NCBI RefSeq assembly: GCF_007679045.1
Contig: NZ_VEFS01000002.1
Coordinates: forward strand, 186,001-250,000
Origin: Microbacterium sp. BH-3-3-3
Lineage (GTDB): Bacteria > Actinomycetota > Actinomycetes > Actinomycetales > Microbacteriaceae
DNA length: 64,000 nt
Reading direction: 5' to 3'
Part shown: positions 43,542-52,346 of the stretch, piece by piece
How positions within the stretch are numbered: position 1 is the first letter of the stretch
Layout: every line of letters begins with the position of its first letter
The notes under the pieces: model-generated
Database searches by the model: none
What the model was told of the DNA's origin: nothing
What the model saw: the letters and a program-made list of their open reading frames with translations, nothing else
Made by a program: the position numbers and the translations under genes

Positions 43542-43622
43542 GTCCCCATTGCAGAGCATCCGATGGCCCAGTGCGTAGTCCGGTTCTGCGCCGATTGAAT
43601 GGACCAGTGACAGAATCGTCGC

Positions 43623-45029
43623 GTGATCGACGTCGGCAGCCTGGACCGTGGCGCCCCCGCGCCCCTGCACGAGCAGCTCGCCCACAGCCTGCGCGCGTCG
43701 ATCCTCGCCGGTCGGGTGACCAGCGGCGAGGCGGTCCCCTCGACGCGGGCCCTCGCCGCCGACCTGGGGCTCGCTCGCGGCACGGTGGTCTCGGCCTACG
43801 AGATCCTCACGGGGGAGGGGTACCTGACGGCCCGGCCCGGCGGCGGCACCGTCGTCGCCGAGATCGTGCGTCCCTCGGAGCCGCGGTCTCTTCCGGCCGT
43901 CGCCGCCGCACCCGAGCCCGCCCCGGCCGTGATCGACCTGCGTCCGGGGCGGCCCGGGACGGCGGGAATCGTCGACGCCGCATGGCGCTCGGCGTGGCGG
44001 CGCGCGAGTGCGCTCGAGGTCGCCGCCGACGTGGCCGACGTGCTCGGCGAGCCCGCCCTGCGCCGTCAGATCGCCGCGCACCTCGGCCGCACGCGCGGGC
44101 TCGACGTCGCCCCCGACGATGTCATCGTGACGGCGGGGACGAGCGATGCGATGCTGCTCACCGTGCTCGCCCTCGAACCCCGCGGGGCGCGGCTGCGGAT
44201 CGGCATCGAGAACCCCGGGTACCCCCGCGTGCGGCATCTACTCGGCCGCGTGGGCGTCGAGGCGGTGCCGATCGCGGTGCGACTCGGCGCGGGTCTCGAC
44301 CTCGACGACATCGAGGCGCGCGACGACCTCGACGCGATGATCGTCACCCCGCACCACCACTACCCTCTCGGCAGTCGGCTGGATGCCGCGGCCCGGGCCC
44401 GTCTGCTCGCGTGGGCGGCCCGCACGGGAGCCGTCGTCGTCGAAGACGACTACGACAGCGAGTTCCCCCACGGCCGCGTGCCGCTGCCGCCCTTGCACCT
44501 GCTCGATCCCGCGAACGTGGTGCTGATCGGTTCGCTGTCGAAGGTGCTCACCCCGGCCCTGCGCTGCGGGTGGATCGTGGCGACCGGGGCGTGGCGCGAA
44601 CACCTCGCGGCCGCGCGCGCCGACCTCGATCCGTCCGTCTCGCAGGTGCAGCAGCAGGCGCTGGCCCTGTACCTCGGCGACGGAGCCCTCGCTCGCCACA
44701 CCGCCCGGCGCCGCCGCGACTACCGCCACCGGCGCCGGCTGATGCTCGAGGCGTTCGCCGGTGTCGAAGGCGTGACGCTCACGGCCACCGACGGGGGATT
44801 GCACGCCGTCGTCCTGCTGCCCGGCTCCGCGCGCGAGGCGGAAACCCGCGTGGTCGCAGCGCTCGCGGCCCGCGGCATCGTGGTGGCGCCCCTCGCGGGA
44901 TACGCGGTGCCGGGAACCGAGACCGAGCTGCCGCCGGGCCTGGTGTTCGGGTACGCCGAGCCCTCGACTCCCGCTCTGATGAGGGCGGTCGAGACGATCA
45001 TCGCGACCGCCCGTGCGGCGACGAGCTAG
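43623..45029 (+). CDS. MocR/PdxR-family regulator (GntR HTH plus aminotransferase fold)
   Basis: 468 residues. Residues 1-70 are a GntR winged helix (APLHEQLAHSLRASILAG, STRALAADLGLARGTVV), residues about 100-460 a fold-type I aminotransferase domain with VVVEDDYDSEF and the PLP lysine in IGSLSKVLTPALRCGW. MocR proteins sense PLP or a PLP-bound amine and regulate vitamin B6 or related genes. GTG start with CAGAAT six bases upstream. It probably controls the divergent PNPOx-like gene. It converges with the next gene, overlapping by four bases. Confidence 0.9.
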   Translation: MIDVGSLDRGAPAPLHEQLAHSLRASILAGRVTSGEAVPSTRALAADLGLARGTVVSAYEILTGEGYLTARPGGGTVVAEIVRPSEPRSLPAVAAAPEPAPAVIDLRPGRPGTAGIVDAAWRSAWRRASALEVAADVADVLGEPALRRQIAAHLGRTRGLDVAPDDVIVTAGTSDAMLLTVLALEPRGARLRIGIENPGYPRVRHLLGRVGVEAVPIAVRLGAGLDLDDIEARDDLDAMIVTPHHHYPLGSRLDAAARARLLAWAARTGAVVVEDDYDSEFPHGRVPLPPLHLLDPANVVLIGSLSKVLTPALRCGWIVATGAWREHLAAARADLDPSVSQVQQQALALYLGDGALARHTARRRRDYRHRRRLMLEAFAGVEGVTLTATDGGLHAVVLLPGSAREAETRVVAALAARGIVVAPLAGYAVPGTETELPPGLVFGYAEPSTPALMRAVETIIATARAATS

Positions 45030-46615
45030 CCGCCGAGCATCTCCAGCGCCGCCATCGCCGCGTTCTGCCCGCCGATGCCGCTCACCGCGCCGCCGCGCTG
45101 GGCGCTCGACCCGCACATCAGCACCCGCGGGTGAGGGGTCGCGACACCCCACCGCTCGGCCGGCGTCGAGGCGGGCGCCTCGAGCCACGGCCACGACAGC
45201 GCCCCGTGGAAGATGTCGCCGCCGGCCATGTTCAGCGCGCGCTCGAGGTCGGTCGTCGTGCGCGCCTCGATGCACAGGCGCCCGTCGGGGGCACGGTGGA
45301 TGCAGTCGCGCAGCGGCTCGGCCAGCACGGAGTCGAGCGAGGCCTGCGCCGCGGCCAGCAGGCGCGCTCCCGCGGCGACGGGGTCGGTGTCGTCGAGCAG
45401 GCGGTGCGGCACCTGCAGGCCGAACATCGTGAGCGTCTGCGCCCCCGACGCCTGCAGCTCCTCGCCGAGGATCGACGGGTCGGTCAGCGAGTGGCAGTAG
45501 ATCTCGACGGGCAGCGGGTCGGGGACGAGACCTCCGGATGCCGCGGCGTAGGCGGCATCGAGCTGTGTCATGGTCTCGTTGACGTGGAACGTGCCCGAGA
45601 ACGCCTCCTCCGGCGTCACCGATACGTCGCGCAGGCGCGGCAGGCGCGAGAGGAGCATATTCACCTTGACCTGCGCTCCCTCGGGCTCGTTGCCGCCGAT
45701 CGTGGCGGAGCCACCGGCCGCGAGCAGGCCGTCGAGCACCGCGCGTCCGACCCCGCTGAGCACGAGGTCGCCGCGGAAGACCTCGGAGCGGTCGGTCATG
45801 GTGTGCACCTCGCCGTCGGGGCTGATCGAGACCACCTCGACGCCGGTGAAGATCTCGACACCGAATGAGCGGGCGGCGCGTTCGAGCTCGGCGGTCACGG
45901 CGCCCATGCCGCCGACGGGAACGTCCCAGTCGCCCGTCCCTCCGCCGATCACGTGGTAGAGGAAGCACCGGTTCTGCGCGAGCGAGGGGTCGTCCGATGT
46001 CGAGAAGGTGCCGATGAGGCCGTCGGTGAGGGCGATGCCGCGTACGAGGTCGCTCTGCAGCGACCGGCGCAGGAGGTCGCCGAGGGGGCGGCTCGTGAGG
46101 GCCTCCCACAGCTCGTCGTCGCCGAGACGCTCGCGCACCTCGTCGGCGGTGGGCAGGGGCTCGGTCATGGTCGGGAAGACCGCGCGGCCGAGGGGCGCCA
46201 GGCGCTCGCCGAAGGCCGAGAAGCGTTCGGCCTCGGCGGCACCGTCGTCGCCCAGCGCGCGCGTGAACGACGCGGCCGTGGCCTCGGCGTCGTGGGTGTC
46301 GACGAGGATCCCGCGCGAGGGGTCCGCCGGGTCGGGCGTGTACGACGAGTACCGCCGGCGCTTCAAGGTGATCTGCAGGCCGAGGTCGTCGATGATCTGC
46401 TGCGGCAGCAGGCTCACGAGGTACGAGTAGCGCGACAGGCGGGCGTCGACTCCGCGCCAGGGTCTCTCCGACACGGCGGCTCCGCCCACGGCATCCGCCC
46501 TCTCGATCACCGCCACGCGGCGCCCGGCGCGCGCGAGATAGGCCGCGGAGACCAGGGCGTTGTGCCCGCCCCCCACGATGACGACGTCGTACTGGCGAGA
46601 ATCCGAGGCGGTCAT
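45026..46615 (-). CDS. PYROXD2/phytoene desaturase-like FAD oxidoreductase
   Basis: 529 residues. N-terminal FAD motif YDVVIVGGGHNALVSAAYLARAG, then the GGAAVSERPWRGVDARLSRYSYLVSLLP segment and a C-terminal GGDIFHGALSWPWLE with VLMCGSSAQRGGAVSGIGGQNAA. This is the PYROXD2-like branch of the phytoene desaturase family. With no phytoene synthase near, carotenoid work is unlikely. TAGCGT lies six bases before the ATG on the minus strand, back to back with the IMPase gene. Confidence 0.85.
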   Translation of the reverse strand: MTASDSRQYDVVIVGGGHNALVSAAYLARAGRRVAVIERADAVGGAAVSERPWRGVDARLSRYSYLVSLLPQQIIDDLGLQITLKRRRYSSYTPDPADPSRGILVDTHDAEATAASFTRALGDDGAAEAERFSAFGERLAPLGRAVFPTMTEPLPTADEVRERLGDDELWEALTSRPLGDLLRRSLQSDLVRGIALTDGLIGTFSTSDDPSLAQNRCFLYHVIGGGTGDWDVPVGGMGAVTAELERAARSFGVEIFTGVEVVSISPDGEVHTMTDRSEVFRGDLVLSGVGRAVLDGLLAAGGSATIGGNEPEGAQVKVNMLLSRLPRLRDVSVTPEEAFSGTFHVNETMTQLDAAYAAASGGLVPDPLPVEIYCHSLTDPSILGEELQASGAQTLTMFGLQVPHRLLDDTDPVAAGARLLAAAQASLDSVLAEPLRDCIHRAPDGRLCIEARTTTDLERALNMAGGDIFHGALSWPWLEAPASTPAERWGVATPHPRVLMCGSSAQRGGAVSGIGGQNAAMAALEMLGG

Positions 46616-46676
46616 GAGCCCACGCTAACGACGGCGAAGAAATCGGCCGAGGGGGTGGCGCAGTAGCGTGGATGCC

Positions 46677-47474
46677 ATGACCTCTCCCGCGGATCTGCTC
46701 GAGCTCGCCACGCGTATCGCCCGGGAGGCCGGCGAACTGGCCCACCGTCGCCGCCGGGAGGGGGTGACGGTCGCCGCCACCAAATCGGCCGCCGCCGACA
46801 TCGTCACCGCCGCCGACCGCGAGGTCGAGGCGTTCATCCGTGCGGAGCTCGCGCGCGAGCGGCCCGACGACGGGTTCTTCGGCGAGGAGTCGGGCGCCGA
46901 GAAGGGCACGAGCGGCATCACGTGGGTCGTCGACCCGATCGACGGCACCGTCAACTACGCCTACGGCATCCCCGCATGGGCGGTCAGCATCGCCGCGGTC
47001 GAGGGCACGGCCGAGACCGCGTCGTGGACGGCGCTCGCCGGGGCCGTCTTCAACCCGGTCACGGGGGAGCTCTTCACCGCGTCGCGCGGCGGGGGAGCGT
47101 GGCTCGGCGACCAGCGCCTGTCGGTCAGCGAGGTCGGACCCGCCGGTGGTCTCGTCGCGACCGGCTTCGGCTACGACCCCGAGACGCACGGACCCGCCCT
47201 GGCCCAGTTGTCGCGCGTCATGCCGATCGCGCGCGACGTGCGCCGCATCGGTGCGGCCTCGCTCGATCTGGCCTCGGTGGCCGCAGGGCGGGTCGACGCG
47301 TACTACGAGCGCGGCACCCACCCGTGGGACCACGCGGCGGGCGCCCTGCTGGTCGAAGAGGCCGGCGGCACGGTCGGCGGCGCGCCGGGCGGGCGTCCCG
47401 GCAACGGCATGGTCATCGCGGCAGGGCCCGGATTCTTCGGTCGCCTCGAGCCGCTGCTCGATTACGCGAGGTGA
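46677..47474 (+). CDS. Inositol monophosphatase family protein
   Basis: 265 residues. Mg-binding motifs of the family: FFGEESG, WVVDPIDGTVNYAYG, and the C-terminal THPWDHAAGALLVEEAGG. May act on inositol phosphate, fructose bisphosphate, or histidinol phosphate; the exact substrate is not clear. TAGCGT is seven bases before ATG 46677, so I prefer it to the in-frame GTG at 46668 that overlaps the box. Confidence 0.9.
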   Translation: MTSPADLLELATRIAREAGELAHRRRREGVTVAATKSAAADIVTAADREVEAFIRAELARERPDDGFFGEESGAEKGTSGITWVVDPIDGTVNYAYGIPAWAVSIAAVEGTAETASWTALAGAVFNPVTGELFTASRGGGAWLGDQRLSVSEVGPAGGLVATGFGYDPETHGPALAQLSRVMPIARDVRRIGAASLDLASVAAGRVDAYYERGTHPWDHAAGALLVEEAGGTVGGAPGGRPGNGMVIAAGPGFFGRLEPLLDYAR

Positions 47475-47559
47475 GTCGGGCACCTTTCATGGCATTCACA
47501 GACCCGTCGGGGTAGGGTGTTTACCAGTTCGTTATCTTCCGCAACCCGAACCTGCGGAG

Positions 47560-49101
47560 ATGGTCAAGCCCCGAAGCCCGAAGCCGTCGCGCCTGCGACA
47601 CGACACGAGAGCCCCTTCCGCGTTGCCGTCTGAAGCCTCCGAGACTGAGCCCGCCGTCACCCGACGGTCTCGTCGCCCCCTCCCCGCCAGCGCCCCCGAT
47701 GCAGAACCCCGGCTCACTCGAGCCGAGATGCGTCGCCGGGCAGCGAGCGTCGCCACCCTCGACGCCCCGGCCTCCGCCGACCAGAAGGCGGCCGATCCGG
47801 CCCCCGTCGACGCCGAGTCCGCGAGCCAGCCCGCGATGGTCGAGGCCGTCGCCGCCGCCGTCGTCGAGACGGTGATCGCCGCCACGATCGAGCCGACCCT
47901 CCCCGCGTCCGACGCCCTCGTCGAGAAAGCGGATCCCGCCGATGCGCTCGAGGTCACCGTCGTCGAGGAGCACCGCTCCGATGACGTCGCCGTGATCCTG
48001 CAGAGCGCCGACAGCGACGCCGCGACCACGCCGGTCAGCCTCCCGACCTCGCCGATCACGCTCCCCGTCTCGCGCCGCTCGCGCCGTCGCCCCGTCGCCG
48101 ACGCCGTGATCATCGACTCCGCCGTCGACGCTTCGGTCGCCGACTCCGAGCCCGTCGAGACTCCGGATGCCGCTGAGCCCGAGGTCGCGGCCTCCGTCTC
48201 GGCCCCCGCCGACGACGTCGCCGACGAATTCGCTTCGGCGGCCCGCCTGTTCGCCTTCACCGGCGAGACCCCCACCCAGCAGGCCGCGCCGGTCGCCCCG
48301 GCCGCCGAGCCGGTGTCGGAGGGCCTCCCCGCCGCTGCGGCTCCCCGCTCGCGCCGCACCGCCCGTCGCATCGCCGCGACCTCGTTCTCGGTCGGCGTCA
48401 TGGGCGTCGTGGGTCTGCTCACCGTCGGCATGACCATGCCGGTCAGCGCTCTCGCGTCGGCGGCCGGCACCGACAATGTCGCCGCCCCCGAGGTCGCGAC
48501 CACGCGTCTCGCCGTCGCCGGCGACGTCGCGGCATCCGGTGCGAACGACATCCAGGCCTACGTCGCGCCCGCCCAGGCGCAGTCGGCCGCGGTCGACCGT
48601 GCCGATGACGGATACTCCGCCACCACGTACACCAAGATGGCGCTCGACTCGGGCATCACGCGGCCCTCCGACTTCTACACCAACGACCCGACGGCGCCCA
48701 TCCAGTGGCCCTTCGCCGTGGGTGTGTCGATCTCGTACGGCTTCGGCATGCGCGACGGCGGCTTCCACGAGGGCGCCGACTTCGTCCCCGGTGAAGGCTC
48801 GCCCGTGCAGGCCATCGCCGACGGCACCGTGCGCATCGCCACCGAGCAGGGCGGCGCCTTCGGCGTCACCGTGCTGATCGACCACGAGATCGACGGACAG
48901 CTCGTCTCGAGCCGCTACGGCCACATGCAGTACGGCTCGCTCCAGGTCACGCAGGGCGAGAAGGTGCACGTGGGCCAGTTCCTCGGCCGCACCGGCAACA
49001 CCGGACGCTCGTTCGGTGCGCACACCCACGTCGAGATCCTGCAGAACGGCACCACGCCGATCGACCCGATCGCGTGGCTGCGTCAGCACGCCGGAGGGTG
49101 A
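47560..49101 (+). CDS. M23-family peptidase (LytM) with long N-terminal region
   Basis: 513 residues. Residues 1-265 are Ala/Asp/Val/Glu-rich and disordered, with Arg-rich patches; a single membrane segment lies near 270-300 (VGVMGVVGLLTVGMTMPVSA). The peptidase domain spans about 385-505: HEGADFVPG (zinc His and Asp), RYGHMQYGSL and the HTHVEI motif. It probably cuts or remodels peptidoglycan outside the cell. The start follows a G-rich GCGGAG site; upstream frame belongs to another frame of the IMPase gene. Confidence 0.88.
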   Translation: MVKPRSPKPSRLRHDTRAPSALPSEASETEPAVTRRSRRPLPASAPDAEPRLTRAEMRRRAASVATLDAPASADQKAADPAPVDAESASQPAMVEAVAAAVVETVIAATIEPTLPASDALVEKADPADALEVTVVEEHRSDDVAVILQSADSDAATTPVSLPTSPITLPVSRRSRRRPVADAVIIDSAVDASVADSEPVETPDAAEPEVAASVSAPADDVADEFASAARLFAFTGETPTQQAAPVAPAAEPVSEGLPAAAAPRSRRTARRIAATSFSVGVMGVVGLLTVGMTMPVSALASAAGTDNVAAPEVATTRLAVAGDVAASGANDIQAYVAPAQAQSAAVDRADDGYSATTYTKMALDSGITRPSDFYTNDPTAPIQWPFAVGVSISYGFGMRDGGFHEGADFVPGEGSPVQAIADGTVRIATEQGGAFGVTVLIDHEIDGQLVSSRYGHMQYGSLQVTQGEKVHVGQFLGRTGNTGRSFGAHTHVEILQNGTTPIDPIAWLRQHAGG

Positions 49102-49133
49102 CCCTCGATTCGTGTGAGAGTGTCGCGATCTGA

Positions 49134-49139
49134 TATTCT
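49134..49139 (+). promoter_or_regulatory. Possible -10 box of the tRNA-Thr transcript
   Basis: TATTCT, 29 bases before the tRNA, in the only AT-rich patch of the gap. A matching -35 is not convincing. Confidence 0.4.
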
Positions 49140-49168
49140 CTTCTAGTTGCCCGGAGCGATCCGGGTAC

Positions 49169-49240
49169 GCCCCGATAGCTCAGTGGCAGAGCACTTCCAT
49201 GGTAAGGAAGGGGTCGTCAGTTCAATCCTGACTCGGGGCT
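49169..49240 (+). tRNA. tRNA-Thr (anticodon GGT)
   Basis: Acceptor arms GCCCCGA (49169-49175) and TCGGGGC (49233-49239) pair. D arm AGCTCAGTGGCAGAGC, anticodon loop ATGGTAA giving GGT, T arm GTCAG-TTCAATC-CTGAC. No encoded CCA. Confidence 0.97.
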
Positions 49241-49274
49241 CAAGGCATCCACTTCTGAATACCGGATGCCGTGC

Positions 49275-49348
49275 GGCGGGGTAGCTCAGTTGGTGAGAGC
49301 GCACGACTCATAATCGTGAGGTCGCGGGTTCAAGCCCCGCTCCCGCTA
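49275..49348 (+). tRNA. tRNA-Met (anticodon CAT)
   Basis: Acceptor arms GGCGGGG and TCCCGCT pair with two G-U. Anticodon loop CTCATAA gives CAT; T arm GCGGG-TTCAAGC-CCCGC. First pair G1-U72 is a normal pair, so it is likely an elongator. No encoded CCA. Confidence 0.95.
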
Positions 49349-49356
49349 CGGATGAA

Positions 49357-49379
49357 GCCCCGGTCGCCCGGGGCTTTTT
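49357..49379 (+). terminator. Rho-independent terminator after tRNA-Met
   Basis: GCCCCGG (49357-49363) pairs with CCGGGGC (49368-49374), followed by five T. Placed 8 bases after the tRNA. Confidence 0.9.
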
Positions 49380-49415
49380 CATTGCCTCGGCGCGTGCTCG
49401 GGCGTCGGTCGCGGA

Positions 49416-49494
49416 CACAACCGCGGGATGTTCGCCGGACACGCCGCCGCGGTCGCCGCGTGGCGGCGTGTCGTCGATGATCCCCGCGGTTGTG
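49416..49494. repeat. Nested 79-base inverted repeat
   Basis: Outer arms CACAACCGCGGG (49416-49427) and CCCGCGGTTGTG (49483-49494), perfect 12 bp; inner arms ACACGCCGCC (49439-49448) and GGCGGCGTGT (49462-49471), perfect 10 bp. A related piece (CGATGTTCCCCGCGGTCGTG) recurs about 50 bases later. It sits between the tRNA terminator and the end of the decarboxylase gene. Confidence 0.85.
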
Positions 49495-49583
49495 CGCGCG
49501 GTATGACGTGTGGCGGCGGCGAACGGTCGATGTTCCCCGCGGTCGTGTGCTCCCGCCCGGCCCGCGCGGCGCCGGGCCCGGCC

Positions 49584-50966
49584 TCAGGCCATCGTGTCGA
49601 GGATCCCGACCAGGTCGTCGAAGGTCGTGCGCGGGTTGAGGATCGCGAAGCGCGCGTTGACGCGGCCCGCGTGGCTCGACGGCGTGACGAACGCGTGCTG
49701 GTCGTCGAGCAGGCGGGCCGACCAGCGGTCGTAGTCGGGCTTGTCCCATCCCACGCGCTCGAAGACGACGACGCCGAGTTGCGGGCGTCGCACCAGCGCG
49801 ACCTCGGGGCGGCGCTCGATCTCGTCGGCGATGCGTTCGGCGAGGTCGATGGCGGCCGTGATGGCTTCGCGGTACACGGCGGCGCCGTAGGTGGCGAGCG
49901 AGAACCAGAGGGGGAGTCCGCGCGCGCGGCGGGTCAGGTGCGCGGCGAAGTCGGACGGGCTCCAGTCGCTTGTCTCGGTGAGGGTGTCGAGGTACTCGGC
50001 GTGCTGCGTGTGCGCGCGGCGACCGAGCTCGGGGTCGCGGTAGATCAGGGCGCACGCGTCGAACGGCGCGAAGAGCCACTTGTGCGGGTCGACGACGAGG
50101 GAGTCGGCGTGCTCCACCCCGGCGAAGCGGTGCCGGGCGCGGGGCGACAGCATGCCCGTCAGGCCGTAAGCGCCGTCGACGTGCAGCCACGCGTCGGTCC
50201 CCTCGATGGCGAGGGCGATGTCGGCGATGTCGTCGACGATGCCGAAGTTGGTCGAGCCGGCCGTCGCGACGACGGCGAAGACGCTCTCGCCGTACTCGTC
50301 GAGGGCCGCGCGCACGGCATCGCCGCGCAGCACGCCGTCTTCGCCCACGGGCACGCCGACGACCTCGACGTCCATCACCCGCGCGGCCGAGGCGATCGAG
50401 GAGTGCGCCTCGACGCTGCAGACCACGCGCCACGCGTCGGGGCGCGGCGTGCCGGCATCCGCGAATCGATCCCGAGCGGCCTCGCGCGCTGCGACGAGCG
50501 CCGACAGGTTGCCGAGGGTGCCGCCCTGCACGAACACCCCGCCCGCTCCGGCGGGCAGGCCGAACTCGGCGGCGAGCCAGCGCAGCACCTCGTTCTCGGC
50601 GTGCACCGCGCCCGCACCCTCGAGCCACGATCCGCCGTACAGGGCGCTCGCCGACACGACGAGGTCGAACGCGGCCGCCGCCTTCGTCGGCGCGCTCGGG
50701 ATGAACGACAGGTACCGCGGGTCGTCGGTCGTGATGCAGGCCGGCGCCAGCACGTGCTCGAACACCCCGAGGGCCTTGCGCGCGCCGATGCCGGCCTCGT
50801 CGATCGTGCGACCTGCCAAACGTGTGAGCTCGGCGGCGGGGAGGGGCTTGTCGAGAGGGGTGTCCTCCGACAGCAGGCGGGTGCGGGAGTAGTCAAGCAC
50901 CATGTCGACGATCGCGCGCGTCTCGTCGGTGACCTCGTGCATGCGGCCGGGAGTGCTGTTGGTCAT
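49584..50966 (-). CDS. PLP-dependent group II amino acid decarboxylase
   Basis: 460 residues of the aromatic-L-amino-acid/glutamate/diaminobutyrate decarboxylase family. Seen: VFVQGGTLGNLSAL, CSVEAHSSIASAARVMDV, TAGSTNFGIVDDI, HVDGAYGL and the PLP lysine in DSLVVDPHKWLFAPFDACALI. A lyase making an amine and CO2; the substrate (aromatic amino acid, Glu, or 2,4-diaminobutyrate) cannot be chosen. Start at ATG 50966 (MTNSTPGRMH); the frame reaches 51341 but with Arg/Pro-rich content. Confidence 0.88.
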   Translation of the reverse strand: MTNSTPGRMHEVTDETRAIVDMVLDYSRTRLLSEDTPLDKPLPAAELTRLAGRTIDEAGIGARKALGVFEHVLAPACITTDDPRYLSFIPSAPTKAAAAFDLVVSASALYGGSWLEGAGAVHAENEVLRWLAAEFGLPAGAGGVFVQGGTLGNLSALVAAREAARDRFADAGTPRPDAWRVVCSVEAHSSIASAARVMDVEVVGVPVGEDGVLRGDAVRAALDEYGESVFAVVATAGSTNFGIVDDIADIALAIEGTDAWLHVDGAYGLTGMLSPRARHRFAGVEHADSLVVDPHKWLFAPFDACALIYRDPELGRRAHTQHAEYLDTLTETSDWSPSDFAAHLTRRARGLPLWFSLATYGAAVYREAITAAIDLAERIADEIERRPEVALVRRPQLGVVVFERVGWDKPDYDRWSARLLDDQHAFVTPSSHAGRVNARFAILNPRTTFDDLVGILDTMA

Positions 50967-51229
50967 CGGGGTTCTCCGGGTGTGGGGGCGCCGATCGCAT
51001 GATCGACAGAAGGAGCGTAGCGACCGCTGCGCGTGCCCGGCGATCGCGGACCGCGTCGGCGGCGGCGCCGCTTCGGGGAATGCTGCAGCGCGAGGATCCT
51101 TCCGATCGTCGAATCGTCCATGTCGGGTGGGCGATCGTCCTCTGATCACGCGCCTGGGCCCCAGTAGCGTGAGCGAGGAACATCCCGCCCGGTCGCGCGA
51201 CCGGCGATCAATGGAGATAAGGAACGCGG

Positions 51230-52273
51230 ATGACGAAGAAGACAGTTCGCATGAGCGCGACCGGGGTGGTCGGAGCGGCCATCGCCGTCCTGGCCCTGGC
51301 CGCCGTGACCGCCTGCAGCTCGGGCATGGAGACCGCGTCACCCGACTCGGGCGCCGCCGCCGGCCCGAAGGACGGCCCCCTCACGATCGCCTTCCTGCAG
51401 AAGCAGGGCGATCAGCAGTACTTCATCGACGAGGCGAACGGCGCCAAGGAGGCCGCGCAGGCGGCGGGGGACGTCACGATCAACGCCGTCGACCTCGGCA
51501 CCGACTCGAACAAGGCCATCTCCGAGGTGGAGGCGGCGATCGCCCAGCAGGTGGACGGGATCATCATCGTCGTCCCCGACCAGCAGATCGGCCCCCAGGT
51601 CATCCAGCTGGCGAAGGACGCCGGCATTCCGATCATGGCGGCCGACGACACGATCGAAGACGCCGCGGGCAACGCTGCGCCGTTCTCGGGCTTCGACGGG
51701 ACCTCGATGGGCGAGAAGGTCGGGGCCGAAGCCGCCCGGCTGTACGAGGAAGCCGGATGGACCGCGGCGAACACCCGCATCCTGTCGGCATACAAGCAGG
51801 ACCTCACCGTCTGCCAGCAGCGCGTCGACGGCGCGAAGAGCGCCTTCACCGAGGCGATCTCCGACGGCCCCGAGGTGATCGACGTCGGCACCGACAACTC
51901 GGCGACCGACGCGCAGGACAAGGCCGGCGCCGTCATCACGGCGAACGCCGGAGTGACCAACTGGGTCGTGTGGGGCTGCAACGACGAGAGCGAGACGGGC
52001 GTCGTGACGGCCCTGCAGAACTCGGGCGTCGCCGCCGACAACATCATCGGCGTCGGCCTGGGCGCCTACCTGACCTGCAAGGACTGGAAAGCCGGTCAGC
52101 AGACGGGCAACAAGGCCGCGCTGTTCATCTCGGGCGTCGAGGTCGGCAAGGCCGCCGCGAACTCGATGATCGACCTGCTGCGCAACGGCACCGCCCTGCC
52201 GCCCCAGTCGATCGCCAACACCGAGATCGTCGACGCGAGCAACTGGGAAGCCAAGGGCGTCGTCTGCACCTGA
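51230..52273 (+). CDS. Sugar ABC transporter substrate-binding lipoprotein
   Basis: 347 residues, cluster B-I (AraF/RbsB-like) binding protein. Lipobox VTAC near residue 28; then TIAFLQKQGDQQYF, IIIVVPDQQIGPQVI, ILSAYKQDLTVCQQR and NWVVWGCNDESETGVVTAL. Features fit an arabinose-type AraF protein. AAGGAA is seven bases before ATG; a TAGCGT box at about 51164 probably starts the transcript. First gene of the importer operon with ATPase and permease. Confidence 0.88.
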   Translation: MTKKTVRMSATGVVGAAIAVLALAAVTACSSGMETASPDSGAAAGPKDGPLTIAFLQKQGDQQYFIDEANGAKEAAQAAGDVTINAVDLGTDSNKAISEVEAAIAQQVDGIIIVVPDQQIGPQVIQLAKDAGIPIMAADDTIEDAAGNAAPFSGFDGTSMGEKVGAEAARLYEEAGWTAANTRILSAYKQDLTVCQQRVDGAKSAFTEAISDGPEVIDVGTDNSATDAQDKAGAVITANAGVTNWVVWGCNDESETGVVTALQNSGVAADNIIGVGLGAYLTCKDWKAGQQTGNKAALFISGVEVGKAAANSMIDLLRNGTALPPQSIANTEIVDASNWEAKGVVCT

Positions 52274-52346
52274 CCCGACGACGGATGGAGGCGGCGGAGC
52301 GCCGCCTCCATCACCGGTGCCACGACGACGTGAGAAGAGGACGACG

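Noticed and set aside
45026-46615. Carotenoid biosynthesis gene (crtI)
   Set aside because: The fold is related to phytoene desaturase, but the sequence looks like the PYROXD2 branch and no other carotenoid gene is nearby.
44238-47483. A 1081-codon open frame on the minus strand, and similar very long antisense frames (for example 33855-36428 and 1842-3809)
   Set aside because: They run across several well-supported genes, are rich in Arg, Pro, Ala and Gly, and have no motifs; such frames are expected from low stop-codon frequency at high GC.
47475-47559. ydaO/c-di-AMP riboswitch before the M23 peptidase
   Set aside because: The gap is only 85 bases, too short for that element, and no fitting fold was seen.
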